A stretch of DNA of 10,517 bases from Thermomucor indicae-seudaticae (Eukaryota; Mucoromycota; Mucoromycetes; Mucorales; Lichtheimiaceae): the NCBI GenBank assembly GCA_000787465.1, contig JSYX01000889.1, forward strand, positions 1 through 10,517, in the 5' to 3' direction. Below are positions 1 to 7,718 of this stretch, piece by piece. A program made the translations under genes and the position numbers. Each line of letters begins with the position of its first letter. The stretch's first letter is position 1. The notes below the pieces were generated by a model. That model saw only the letters and a program-made list of their open reading frames with translations. It was not told where the DNA came from and searched no databases.

Positions 1-613
1 CGTAATGACAGTGCTGCCCGAAGCCGCGCTCTGGCGGACCACACAAGTTAAGGACACTGGAAAACGAAACATAAAAAGGTTCAAAAAGACCAAGTTATAA
101 AAAATAATAATATAAGTGTGGAGAGATTGTGGAAAGTACAAAGGGGAGGCAAAACCCAAGTGTCCTATAACCCATGCTTCCCCATCGCTGTCAGCCAGAG
201 CGAGACCATTCGGCATTCGGTTAAAGAGACCAGATGTGCCTGAACAAGGTGCCTTTATATACTGAATGGCCCCTTGAGTCATTCCTGCATACCAACACTT
301 GGACTGCTTATGTGGTCCGTAAATGAATTTTTTCGCTAAAGCTACAATCTTTTCAATACTTATGCTAATCCTGTAACTGTTGGCATACGTCTATTGATCG
401 GATCAGAGCATAAGGTCCTAGACTTGTAATAATAACAGTACAGTATGCATCTCAATTGGATAACGCCAAATTTTCTGGGTTTACTTATTCCTTGAGGCAG
501 GTAGTAGTTGTATGTCTTCTCATGCTATGTACAGCCTAACGCTCGAAGAAAAAAGAAAGCTACATTTGCACGCCACGGCTCTGTCCTGGCACACGTGAAA
601 TATTATCTGACAT
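1..613 (-). CDS. Partial protein-coding gene of unknown family, running off the left edge
   Basis: I do not recognise this gene with confidence. On the minus strand a frame is open from about 385 to base 1 and reads like protein. A spliced model is: exon 613-572 (starts MSDNISRVPG), intron 571-525, exon 524-442, intron 441-371, exon 370-156, intron 155-57, exon 56 to beyond base 1. The phases agree at each junction and the last intron ends in a strong pyrimidine tract before CAG. The third exon carries the segment GLALADSDGEAWVIGHL, which faintly resembles an RCC1-type beta-propeller blade (hydrophobic strand, DG turn, tryptophan, then G-H/W-G). That family guess is inference and weak. The model gives 132 codons before the edge. 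The first intron is short (47 nt) with a GTGCAA donor, so the start is the least certain part. It lies downstream of, and on the same strand as, the gene at 814-1761. Confidence 0.42.
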
Positions 614-813
614 GTTTCAGTGTTCCCCTTATGATCTGTCATTGTTTCCGTATTTTGGCAAAAGATGCTTTGGTGACGATGGCAAACAGAAATAGGCGTT
701 ATTATTTCTTTTTTTTCTTTGTTTGAATGAATGAAAGGTAAGGGTCAAAGATTGGGTGTGAGGGCTATAAAATATGCAAAGGAAACCGTATTGAAAGAAA
801 GAGGGTTCGAGAC

Positions 814-1761
814 CTAGACGCTGTACTTTTTCTTTGCAGCAGCAAAAGACTTGCGCATGGCAATTTCGTTTTCGTCCAACTCGTACAGCTCGACTTTGCT
901 GCTTAAAGCCGCTTGACCTTCTTGGATCAAGGACTGTAGACGTTCCTCCATCCGTGCAAACATTTCATCTTCTTTTTCTTGGGCGTCCTGCGCACCTTGC
1001 TTGTTTGCCGGAGCAATGGGTAAAGATTGTGTACGTTTTTTGGAACGGGTTGACTCGGGCACCTTGGAAGTCTGTAACAGTAAAGTCCGCCAAGGAAAGC
1101 TTAGCAAATCAAAACGTATTGAGGAAAAGAGAAATAGAACAAGAGGTCTATTCACCTCTGATATGCAATGCTTATTATTAGGCGTCTGCTGGAGCTGCTG
1201 CAACTGCTGTTTAGCGACGTCTTCCGCCCATTGCTGAGTGCGTAGCCGTCTGGAATCCTCCAAATAGTCATGCTGTTTCACAATCACGTCATTGTTTCGT
1301 TTCGGTGCATGTGCCTGTCTCCATTGCTTGATACTCATAACTGGTTGCGGTGGAGCTGTTATCGCATTCGACGGAGGAGGAGGGTCGTTCAACGACCCTG
1401 TCCAGTAGTTGTAGGCCGTAATAGCAATGGCTGACGTAAATATTAATGCATCCAGCAATCTCGTAAATAGCACCTCAATAATAGCTGGAGAAGACGGCCG
1501 AGAGGAAGCGAGAGAGCCATACGAGCTCCGGGAATGGCTGCAGGAGGCATTTTCGCCAAAGTAATGGTAACGCCGATACAAGGCTGATATCCGGTCAGGT
1601 ACCGAAACCGAATTCCGATTATGGTTATACGACGGTCGGATAGGAGAAACAGGAACGGTCTGGTGTAGGTTCTCTGCTTCTGGAGACTGTTGTGTTGCGG
1701 GTGTGAACGATGCTTGTTGACGGCTGAAGAAGGGAAGCTGCTCGGCGTCAAAAATCGACAT
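814..1761 (-). CDS. Hypothetical single-pass membrane protein
   Basis: The reading frame runs from ATG at 1761 to TAG at 816-814. A second in-frame ATG lies 16 codons upstream (1809), but the later start sits better in the divergent promoter region. A likely 84-nt phase-0 intron lies at 1155-1072: donor GTGAAT, CTAAG-type branch, acceptor TTACAG. Its 28 codons would otherwise insert an out-of-place hydrophobic block. Spliced, the product is about 287 residues. Residues 1-90 are Ser/Pro/Gln-rich and low complexity. A hydrophobic segment at about 94-118 (IIEVLF...ITAYNYW) is a probable membrane anchor. The region after it is charged and Gln-rich, and the C-terminus (EDEMFARMEERLQSLIQEG onward) looks like an amphipathic or coiled-coil helix. 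No signal peptide is seen. I do not recognise the family and assign no function. It is transcribed divergently from the methyltransferase gene. Confidence 0.68.
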   Translation of the reverse strand: MSIFDAEQLPFFSRQQASFTPATQQSPEAENLHQTVPVSPIRPSYNHNRNSVSVPDRISALYRRYHYFGENASCSHSRSSYGSLASSRPSSPAIIEVLFTRLLDALIFTSAIAITAYNYWTGSLNDPPPPSNAITAPPQPVMSIKQWRQAHAPKRNNDVIVKQHDYLEDSRRLRTQQWAEDVAKQQLQQLQQTPNNKHCISEVNRPLVLFLFSSIRFDLLSFPWRTLLLQTSKVPESTRSKKRTQSLPIAPANKQGAQDAQEKEDEMFARMEERLQSLIQEGQAALSSKVELYELDENEIAMRKSFAAAKKKYSV

Positions 1762-2022
1762 GCTTCGTGAGTTGAAGAAGTGGGAAGAATTGGAAAAAGA
1801 AAGAAGCAAAATAGAAACTTATGCATTCAGCAAAGTTATGGGCTACAAGAAATCACGCGCCGCTCAAGCAGCTGGAAACCATGTGAAAGAGGATGGAAAG
1901 GCAGGGACCTGTCGCGTATCACCCAACCGAAACGCAAAGTGGCTATTTTTGCGGTGCGTGAACTGCCAATTCTCAGGCTTAAGGTTTTACGCGTTCCTTT
2001 TCGTTTCGTCTTCCGCGTTGCA
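1762..2022. promoter_or_regulatory. Shared divergent promoter region
   Basis: These 261 bases separate the start codons of two head-to-head genes (ATG at 1761 on the minus strand, ATG at 2023 on the plus strand), so both promoters and 5' leaders must lie here. The plus-strand frame of the methyltransferase is also open upstream from an ATG at 1780. That would add 81 Arg/Lys-rich residues, which look like translated leader rather than protein. No clear TATA box was identified. Confidence 0.5.
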
Positions 2023-3769
2023 ATGGCAGAACATGAGCACTCGCACAGCCACGACCACGATCATGACGTACACATGCACGATCGCGATCATCCCGAGGAT
2101 CCCATAGAAGCAGAACGTAACCATTTGCAGAGCGTGCTCTCCGCCTTCACTTATTACAGACGCCACAGCTTGAATCGCAACCACCGACGGCGGCGTGATT
2201 ACATGTCACTTTCGGAACAGCACAAGCGCTTGATTCCCGACCTGCTGACCAAGATCGACCAAGTCGATCGATGCATAGAACAAAACATGGAGCTGCTTAG
2301 AGAAATCGTAAAGTGCACCGGCGCTTTCATGGGTATTGACCCTGTAGCTCTTGTGGCCGAAGGATACAGGAAAAATGTACGTTTTCCGGACTTATTACGA
2401 GCACATTGGTTTGCGTTTTGTTATGCTCATTGTAAAACAGGCTTCTCATGACGTTCCACCTGTGTCCGCCTTGGACATGGATAAGGTCCGTAGTACCTTA
2501 AAGCAGTTTGTCCGTGATTGGGCTGAAGAGGTATCCATTTTAGCTGATCCATCTGGCTTAGACATGATTTCTCAGCCATTGTTCATTAGGGTAAAGAAGA
2601 GCGTGATGCCACCTATGGACCAATCCTAGAAAAACTCGAATCCTTGTACAAGGATGTTTCCATCGAAGACAGGTGACTTTTAGAACCTTAGTTTTCATTA
2701 CAACATGAAATGTAGTGGTTAACAAGTGCTGGTTGGAACTAGAGGCAAGATTCGCGTACTGGTTCCTGGCGCTGGTCTGGGACGTCTAGCTTATGAAATT
2801 GCGCGCAGAGGATTCACTTGTCAAGGCAAGTATCACTCTTGGGCCTGACGTTGTGATCCCAGAGTATAACTGTCAAGTACTTTATGTCTAGGCAATGAGT
2901 ATTCGTTTTTCATGGTAATGGTTTTGCGTTGTCGGTTCTCGCAATCGAGGCTAAGTAAATTTTACAACAGTTGGTGCCTTCCAATTTTGTGTTAAATAGG
3001 TACGGAGTGTTTGATTAAAGGTCGCATAGGACATGACAATGACAGATGGATACCATAGAATGACAAAAGAAAAACAATACGCCATTTATCCCTTCATTCA
3101 CTCGTTCTCAAATATCCGTTCAACAGAGCAGCAACTTAAGCCTATCTACATCCCAGATGTAGTCCCATCAAACATCCCGCCAACGGCCGATTTCTCTATG
3201 GCTGCCGGAGAGTTCGTTGAAGTATATCGTGGAGACGATAGTAGTCGAGGTACGTGTTTCACCCAATCGGAAAGAATAAGAACAGATCCTGTTGTTGATG
3301 TAGATTGATACGTCAGGTGCCTGGGATGTTGTGGTGACCTGCTTCTTTATTGACACTGCAAAGAATGTCATTGACTACCTTGAAACTATCCACCAGATAT
3401 TAAAAGAAGGTGGCACCTGGATCAATATTGGTAAATAGGCTAGGAAGGATATTTCTACGTTAAAGCAGGTGCTTTAACGTTTTTTTTCTTCTGTTTACAG
3501 GTCCATTGTTATATCATTGGGAGGATATGCCGGGAGAGCTTTCTATTGAATTGAGTCTAGAAGAATTGAAACGTGTGTGCCGAGAGATTGGTTTCGAGTT
3601 TCAGGTGCGTATACATTTTGATAGTTGTATTGATAAGTACCGTATTTTGACGTTACTGCAGGAGGAGCTAACCATCAATACCACATATACAACTAACACG
3701 GGAGGGATGCTGAAGTACGTTTATGAATGTGAATTTTGGACTGCAACAAAAGCGCACAATAAACCATAA
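2023..3769 (+). CDS. CARNMT1: Carnosine N-methyltransferase family protein (N2227-like), 10 exons
   Basis: S-adenosylmethionine-dependent methyltransferase. In animals this family methylates the histidine of carnosine to make anserine; the fungal substrate is not established. Exons: 2023-2376, 2441-2530, 2590-2672, 2743-2825, 2892-2914, 2971-2999, 3059-3249, 3317-3430, 3501-3604, 3662-3769. Together they give 1179 nt and 392 residues, close to the animal enzyme of about 400. Phases fit at all nine introns. Residues 1-23 hold nine histidines ([12 protein letters not shown]...). The family block [16 protein letters not shown] is at 130-145 and the SAM-binding glycine motif [14 protein letters not shown] starts near 181. 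Downstream are [24 protein letters not shown] and GPLLYHWED, all in family order. Intron 4 (2826-2891) is GC-AG. Intron 9 (3605-3661, 57 nt) keeps the frame open, so its retention would not truncate the protein. The stop codon touches the stop of the minus-strand reading frame that follows. Confidence 0.96.
2826..2891 (+). other. GC-AG intron in the CARNMT1-like gene
   Basis: The fourth intron begins GCAAGT and ends CTAG. It joins CAA-G to GC-AAT-GAG, giving the conserved QGNE of the methyltransferase. No GT donor nearby gives the correct frame: the only close GT (GTATCA at 2830) would need an acceptor that does not exist. GCAAGT is the usual form of a GC donor. A CCTGAC branch-like site lies within the intron. 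Confidence 0.85.
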
Positions 3770-4081
3770 TTATACATATGCATTGGAAGCTTCTCCTGTG
3801 TCTACTGGGATTGCCTGTTGATGTAAAAGTCGAACGAAATAGTCGTCCTCGTGCAGACTTTTGAAGCTGTCGGTCGCCCTTTTTCGAGCAACTTACCCAA
3901 TCTGTGGTGGATTACCGTGTGCGTAAGCATGACTCGTCTCTACATTATTCACTACAATTTCACATTTTATGTTATCGCTGGACAATAGCTCATGTACTTG
4001 GCTATATCGTGCTTCTACCTCGCTTACAGTTGATGCAAAACGGATTTCGGTTAACACAAACGTCCCATCAATAATCAGCAT
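3770..4081 (-). CDS. Small hypothetical protein, intron or frame break near the 3' end
   Basis: I do not recognise this protein. On the minus strand the frame from ATG 4081 reads MLIIDGTFVLTEIRF and continues well to 3897. It then meets GTAAGT (3896-3891), a perfect donor that contains the in-frame stop TAA. Splicing to AAAG (intron 3896-3858, 39 nt) or to GACAG (3896-3867, 30 nt) restores the same frame. It then reads HEDDYFVRLLHQQ and on to TAA at 3772-3770, for about 90-93 residues. Both introns are shorter than any other seen here, so a one- or two-base frame change is the alternative: the region after 3896 also reads sensibly in a second frame (KLLEKGRPTASK). The frame is open further 5' (YKQEFSFTVHYKERVH), almost to the stop of the zinc transporter at 4156, but has no ATG there. 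It may be a small gene, a remnant, or part of a longer gene. No membrane segment is seen. Confidence 0.4.
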
Positions 4082-4155
4082 GTGGACACGCTCCTTGTAA
4101 TGTACAGTAAAAGAAAACTCTTGCTTGTAGCATTCCTTTATATGAACATGTCGGT

Positions 4156-5279
4156 CTATGCAGCACCCTCGTTCCATGCGATTACAGCCATCAAGGCAAC
4201 GCCAACTAGCATGGCACCAAATTCTGCCAGAGCTTGACGCCGATCCCTTTGCAGTTTCCCAGATACTTCTAGCAATTCCGGAATTACGCCTACTGTTGCG
4301 ATATACATAAAGCCACCTGCCGTAAATGGAATAACCATGTCGCCCCATTGGAGGTCGGTGCCAAGGATACCCGACGTGTCCTCGACATGTTTGACCACCT
4401 GTTCGCCAGACCGTGATACTTGTTCGATAATAATACCAATAATGGTACCCAAAAACGCTCCCACGGCCGTCGTGAACTGTGCCATCATTGCGCGCTTTTT
4501 ACTGAACCCAGATTGAATCAAGATAGCATAGTCACCGACTTCATGAGGTATCTCGTGGAAAAAGACGGCAACGGCGGTAGTTGCGCCCACACTTGGGGAG
4601 GCATAAAAGGAAGCCGCCATGGCTAGGCCGTCAGTCATGTTGTGGGTAAAGTCTGCAAGGAGGTTAAGATATGCGCTAAGTTTGATGCCGTTCTGTTCGC
4701 GTTCCGTATCATGATGATGATGGTCATGCTGATGTTCTTGACTCTTTTCATCCACTTTTTTTCTTTGTCGCAAACCTTCCTGTTGGTCACGGTCTTTGAC
4801 GACGCTGGAGGCATCATCGTCTTTCTTGGTAGAACCGTGCTCGTGGTGGTGGTGATGATGATCATGACCGCTGCCGCCATTGAATACGCGCATCAATTTG
4901 TCCATTACGAAAAAGAAAAACAGACCGCCAAAAATTCCAAGGCCAATCAATACATTCTTTTGTTCGTCTACCGCGACCGTAGCTTCTTTTTCAATGTGTT
5001 CACCGAGAAAAGCATGGGGGAGTAGATGCAGGAACACATCGCCCAAAAGACCACCTAAAACGGTACCCGTAAGGGACGCGACCCTTATTCACATGGATAA
5101 ACAGAAGCCCTACCGACTGCAAAGCTGACCAGGACGTTCAGGGCTGATGTGTTAATGTCAGGAGGTACGAAATAGAGCAACAGGTTTGGAAAAATGGAAA
5201 TGTACGCGGTGGCCAACAATGAGTTGACAATAGGGCTACCCGGAAACAAGTAGGCAAACGTTGTTGCCTGAAATGTCAT
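4156..5279 (-). CDS. YKE4: ZIP-family zinc transporter, KE4/SLC39A7 type
   Basis: Membrane zinc transporter of the KE4 (SLC39A7/ZIP7) group, whose members release zinc from the ER or Golgi into the cytosol. It has two exons, 5279-5114 and 5054-4156, with a 59-nt intron (5113-5055) that joins SFAVG to GLLGDVFLHLLPHAF. The product is 354 residues. Visible features are an N-terminal FPGSPIVNSLLATAYIS segment typical of fungal members and membrane helices at about 19-39, 47-67 and 90-106. A cytosolic loop at about 119-170 has two His runs (HDHHHHHHEH and HQHDHHHHD). The signature motifs are HNMTDG (193-198, helix 4) and HEIPHEVGD (222-230, helix 5), which supply the metal site. Later helices run to the C-terminal VGVALMAVIAW. 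The start at 5279 gives the expected N-terminus; an ATG 12 codons upstream (5315) is possible. A short N-terminal exon farther upstream cannot be excluded, because TTTCAG precedes residue 5. Confidence 0.94.
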
Positions 5280-5342
5280 GCTTTGCCAAAAGGAATGGGA
5301 TGGAGTGGTGTTCAAAAGAAGTACCCTGCAACGACACGAACG

Positions 5343-5862
5343 ATGATTCGATTCGCGGAGATTGTTTCATCACGCATGGCGCAGCTCCATCATCAGATAC
5401 AGTCCATTGTCCTGGACTATTCCGTCCAAGAGTTCATAAATATCTTGCAGCGAGCAAGTGGGGTGCTCAATCCTAGTTAACCATCGAATCGTTTAATGAC
5501 TTGAAAACATCGTTGTTATATCGTATTCGAGTTATGCCACGCTACTCCCGATTTTGAAGATCATAGCCAGCTGCTCATTGCACCTATCGCGGGTCGTATT
5601 TGTGTTGCTTCCATTGAAAACAAGTTATCGAAAGATATAGCACTCGGTATTATGCAAGCCAAATCGGGATATTAGAGCAAAGAACTACTGTCACCGCACA
5701 AGAAGCCATCCGTATTTGTGAGGAAGGTAATGGCGCCATGTAGCAAAGCGCTGTGCGGAACCAGATCAACAAGAGCAGCGTTTATCGACGAGACCGAGAC
5801 AAGCTAATCACGTAGGCCTGATGCCCAAGGATACCGCAAACTTTATGTCTAACAAGATCTGA
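5343..5862 (+). CDS. Hypothetical protein gene with broken or unusually spliced frame
   Basis: I do not recognise the family. Plus-strand reading gives strongly protein-like text in pieces. 5343-5476 (MIRFAEIVSS...) runs in one frame, 5477-5522 (LTIESFNDLKTSLLY) in a second, and 5523-5618 (VFELCHATPDFEDHSQLL) back in the first. 5621-5726 (QVIERYSTRYYASQ...) is in the second again. Then a clean intron follows (5727-5815, donor GTAATG, branch GCTAAT, acceptor GTAG), and a last exon 5816-5862 ends GLMPKDTANFMSNKI. The pieces follow on naturally if there are single-base losses near 5476 and 5619 and an indel near 5522. That suggests a young pseudogene or a poor-quality stretch. An intact alternative uses introns 5424-5476 and 5523-5624, whose phases also match but whose donors (GTCCAA, GTATTC) are weak. 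The start is uncertain; ATGs at 5283, 5313 and 5375 are also in frame. It starts within about 65 bp of the divergent zinc transporter. Confidence 0.5.
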
Positions 5863-6114
5863 ATAAGGCCGCGAGTAGAGCGCCCAACGTTTGCTTTCTT
5901 ATATTAACTTTCTCCGAGGGATTCACCACGAAGTAACAGATGTGCTTAATTTTCGGAGTCGCATGATCACGGACATGTGCCCAGACTTTTGGTAGCGCCG
6001 ACTTGATCCAAGCGTGATTGACTGCACAAGGGGGGATATCTGTCTTTGTAACGGAACACCTGCGATAGCATCTCGTAACTGAACTGAACCTCTTGCCTCT
6101 CGGCTGCCGACGCG

Positions 6115-7058
6115 ATGCCCGATAACTTTGAACAAACCATCCGTAACTTCACATTGTCCAGATCTGCACACATTTCCTTACCCACAGATCGCCAAGCTAC
6201 AACTGAAAGCAATCCCTTCGCCGCGATCCGTGACTCTGCGAGCAATTTGTTTTCGAATGTCTCTAATACGGTACAAGGTTATATACCATTAAACCTGTCT
6301 TCAGAAGAGGAAGAAGAGCCATGGTACCAAATGTCGCGTGTCGAGGTCAGAATACTACCCACCATACATGGACATGCGCGCTCAAATTCACTCTTGCTTT
6401 GGCAATAGAGAGTAATGGCCTTTGCGTTATGCTTAGCCTTGGGAGTTGCCTGCTTCTTCTTGGTAAAAAGAAAGATTGACTGTTGTCACTTCAAGCTTTG
6501 TTGACCTATTGCTAGGCGTTTTTCTTATTCATTCCTATGGTGCCTCTGTTCCCAGGCAAATTTGCAGCGACTTTTACGTGTAAGTTAACGATCGGCATTT
6601 GTTTGCCATGCTTCATCCTCACAGATGCTTTACTAGTGGGAAGTGTATTAATTCTGATCAGCATTGCCATGCTTCGAGGACCCACGGCACATCTTAAACA
6701 TATGCTATCTGTCGAACGGCTCCCATTCAGTCTTTCATACCTTGGTACGATGGCTCTTACGCTATACTTTTCACTTGGGGTAACGACGATTTCGTGTCAT
6801 ACAGCTGTTACGTAACCTTTATTAAGTTGAACGTGTATATGGGATAGAGACGCAGTTACATCTTGACGATCATATCTGCTGTGCTACAAATGATCGCCTT
6901 GATTTGGTTTGTCATATAGGGATATCTTATTGTTTGGACTATTCAGCTTATGGGACTCTTTTAGGTATTTCGGCTCGTATATACCAGGAGGTGTCACAAC
7001 ACTCCGGTATGGAACAGCGTACATCGGGCGGCAAGCTGCTTCAATTCTTCCAATATAA
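6115..7058 (+). CDS. SFT2: SFT2-family vesicle transport protein, 6 exons
   Basis: Small four-helix Golgi membrane protein of the SFT2 family, linked to endosome-to-Golgi retrograde vesicle fusion. Exons: 6115-6345, 6409-6462, 6516-6579, 6625-6779, 6848-6906, 6965-7058. Together they give 657 nt and 218 residues, the usual family length. Residues 1-75 form a polar cytosolic head ending in an acidic run (SSEEEEEPWYQ). Then come the family features: SRVERVMAFALCLALG (helix 1), FIPMVPLFPGKFA, YALLVGSVLILIS (helix 2), MLRGPTAHLKHM, ERLPFSLSYLGTMALTLYFSLG (helix 3), SYILTIISAVLQ (helix 4), SYIPGG, and LRYGTAYIGRQA near the end. Intron 1 has a GTCAGA donor (a GTCGAG donor 6 nt earlier is the alternative) and intron 5 a GTTTGT donor; both are chosen because they restore family spacing. 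Intron 3 is only 45 nt and in frame. Confidence 0.94.
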
Positions 7059-7455
7059 AAAACAATGTCTGGTATTGTCGGGCTGGTGTAAAATCATATT
7101 GTTGTTAAGTATATCTATCTACTGATTTCGTATTACATTGTTTCGTAAATTGAATTCATAAGCCTTAGTATCTACCTATTATCTTTTATACCAGCATGCA
7201 TCGCACGAACGCATTAAGAAGTTCTCCTTCCTAACAACGTATACGCAGCAGCGTGTATTGCTGCTGTCGCTTGCATGCTGCATCAGACCTTTTCGACCTT
7301 GCAATTTGATACATTCATTTCGCAAATGAATGACTCATGTTGATACTCTCTTCCATTCAAAAAGTTTGCGTACATCTTCTCTTCGCATAAAACAGTCATT
7401 TGTCTAGTCTTGCACCTTTTACTCACTTTTAAGACTTTTGAACTTGCAACACGCA
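7059..7455. other. Intergenic stretch between SFT2 and the transposase remnant
   Basis: No gene is supported here. The stretch holds the SFT2 3' region, a CAGCAGC/GCTGCTG hairpin (7246-7266), a perfect 8-bp stem with a 3-nt loop (ATTCATTT-CGC-AAATGAAT, 7313-7331) that overlaps a TGACTCA box (7331-7337), and the left copy of a 13-nt inverted repeat (7358-7370). Part of it may be the 5' flank of the transposon, but no terminal repeat of the whole element could be fixed. Confidence 0.4.
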
Positions 7456-7718
7456 ATGCCTCTTCGTGCTACTGCCAACACTGCTCTCCCGCCAAGAAAG
7501 CAGCTTTCTCCGGAGGGACGTGCTGTCATCATTCGCCTTTGGCAAATAGATCGGGGAAGTCCGAAATGTTAAGAGCCGCTTAACTGAAACGTGCCGTCAT
7601 ATGCACAACGGACGTACGGGGCTCGCCTGGAATTGCGAATTCGAAGAGAAAAGGGACTCGGGCATTAACGGCATCGGAAGCAGGGACCAGAGTCTATCCA
7701 GTGTGCGCAAACTTTTTG
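7358..7718. repeat. Perfect 13-nt inverted repeat pair (7358-7370 and 7706-7718)
   Basis: CAAAAAGTTTGCG at 7358-7370 is the exact reverse complement of CGCAAACTTTTTG at 7706-7718. The arms enclose about 335 nt, including the start of the decayed transposase. They could be terminal repeats of a small nested element or leftover transposon ends. No target-site duplication is obvious next to them. Confidence 0.45.

Noticed and set aside
508..726. Plus-strand 72-codon frame
   Set aside because: Low-complexity ending in a phenylalanine run from poly-T; it overlaps a better minus-strand model.
834..1237. Plus-strand frames opposite the membrane protein gene
   Set aside because: Shadows of the minus-strand coding frame, with no family-like motifs.
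1780..2022. 81-codon N-terminal extension of the CARNMT1-like protein
   Set aside because: In frame but Arg/Lys-rich without family similarity, and it fills the divergent promoter; the start at 2023 is preferred.
1987..2184. Minus-strand hydrophobic frame
   Set aside because: Shadow of the His-rich plus-strand coding region.
4420..5128. Plus-strand frames across the zinc transporter
   Set aside because: Antisense shadows; the minus strand carries clear ZIP motifs.
5923..6245. Two minus-strand frames upstream of SFT2
   Set aside because: They overlap the SFT2 first exon, differ in frame from each other, and lack recognisable motifs.
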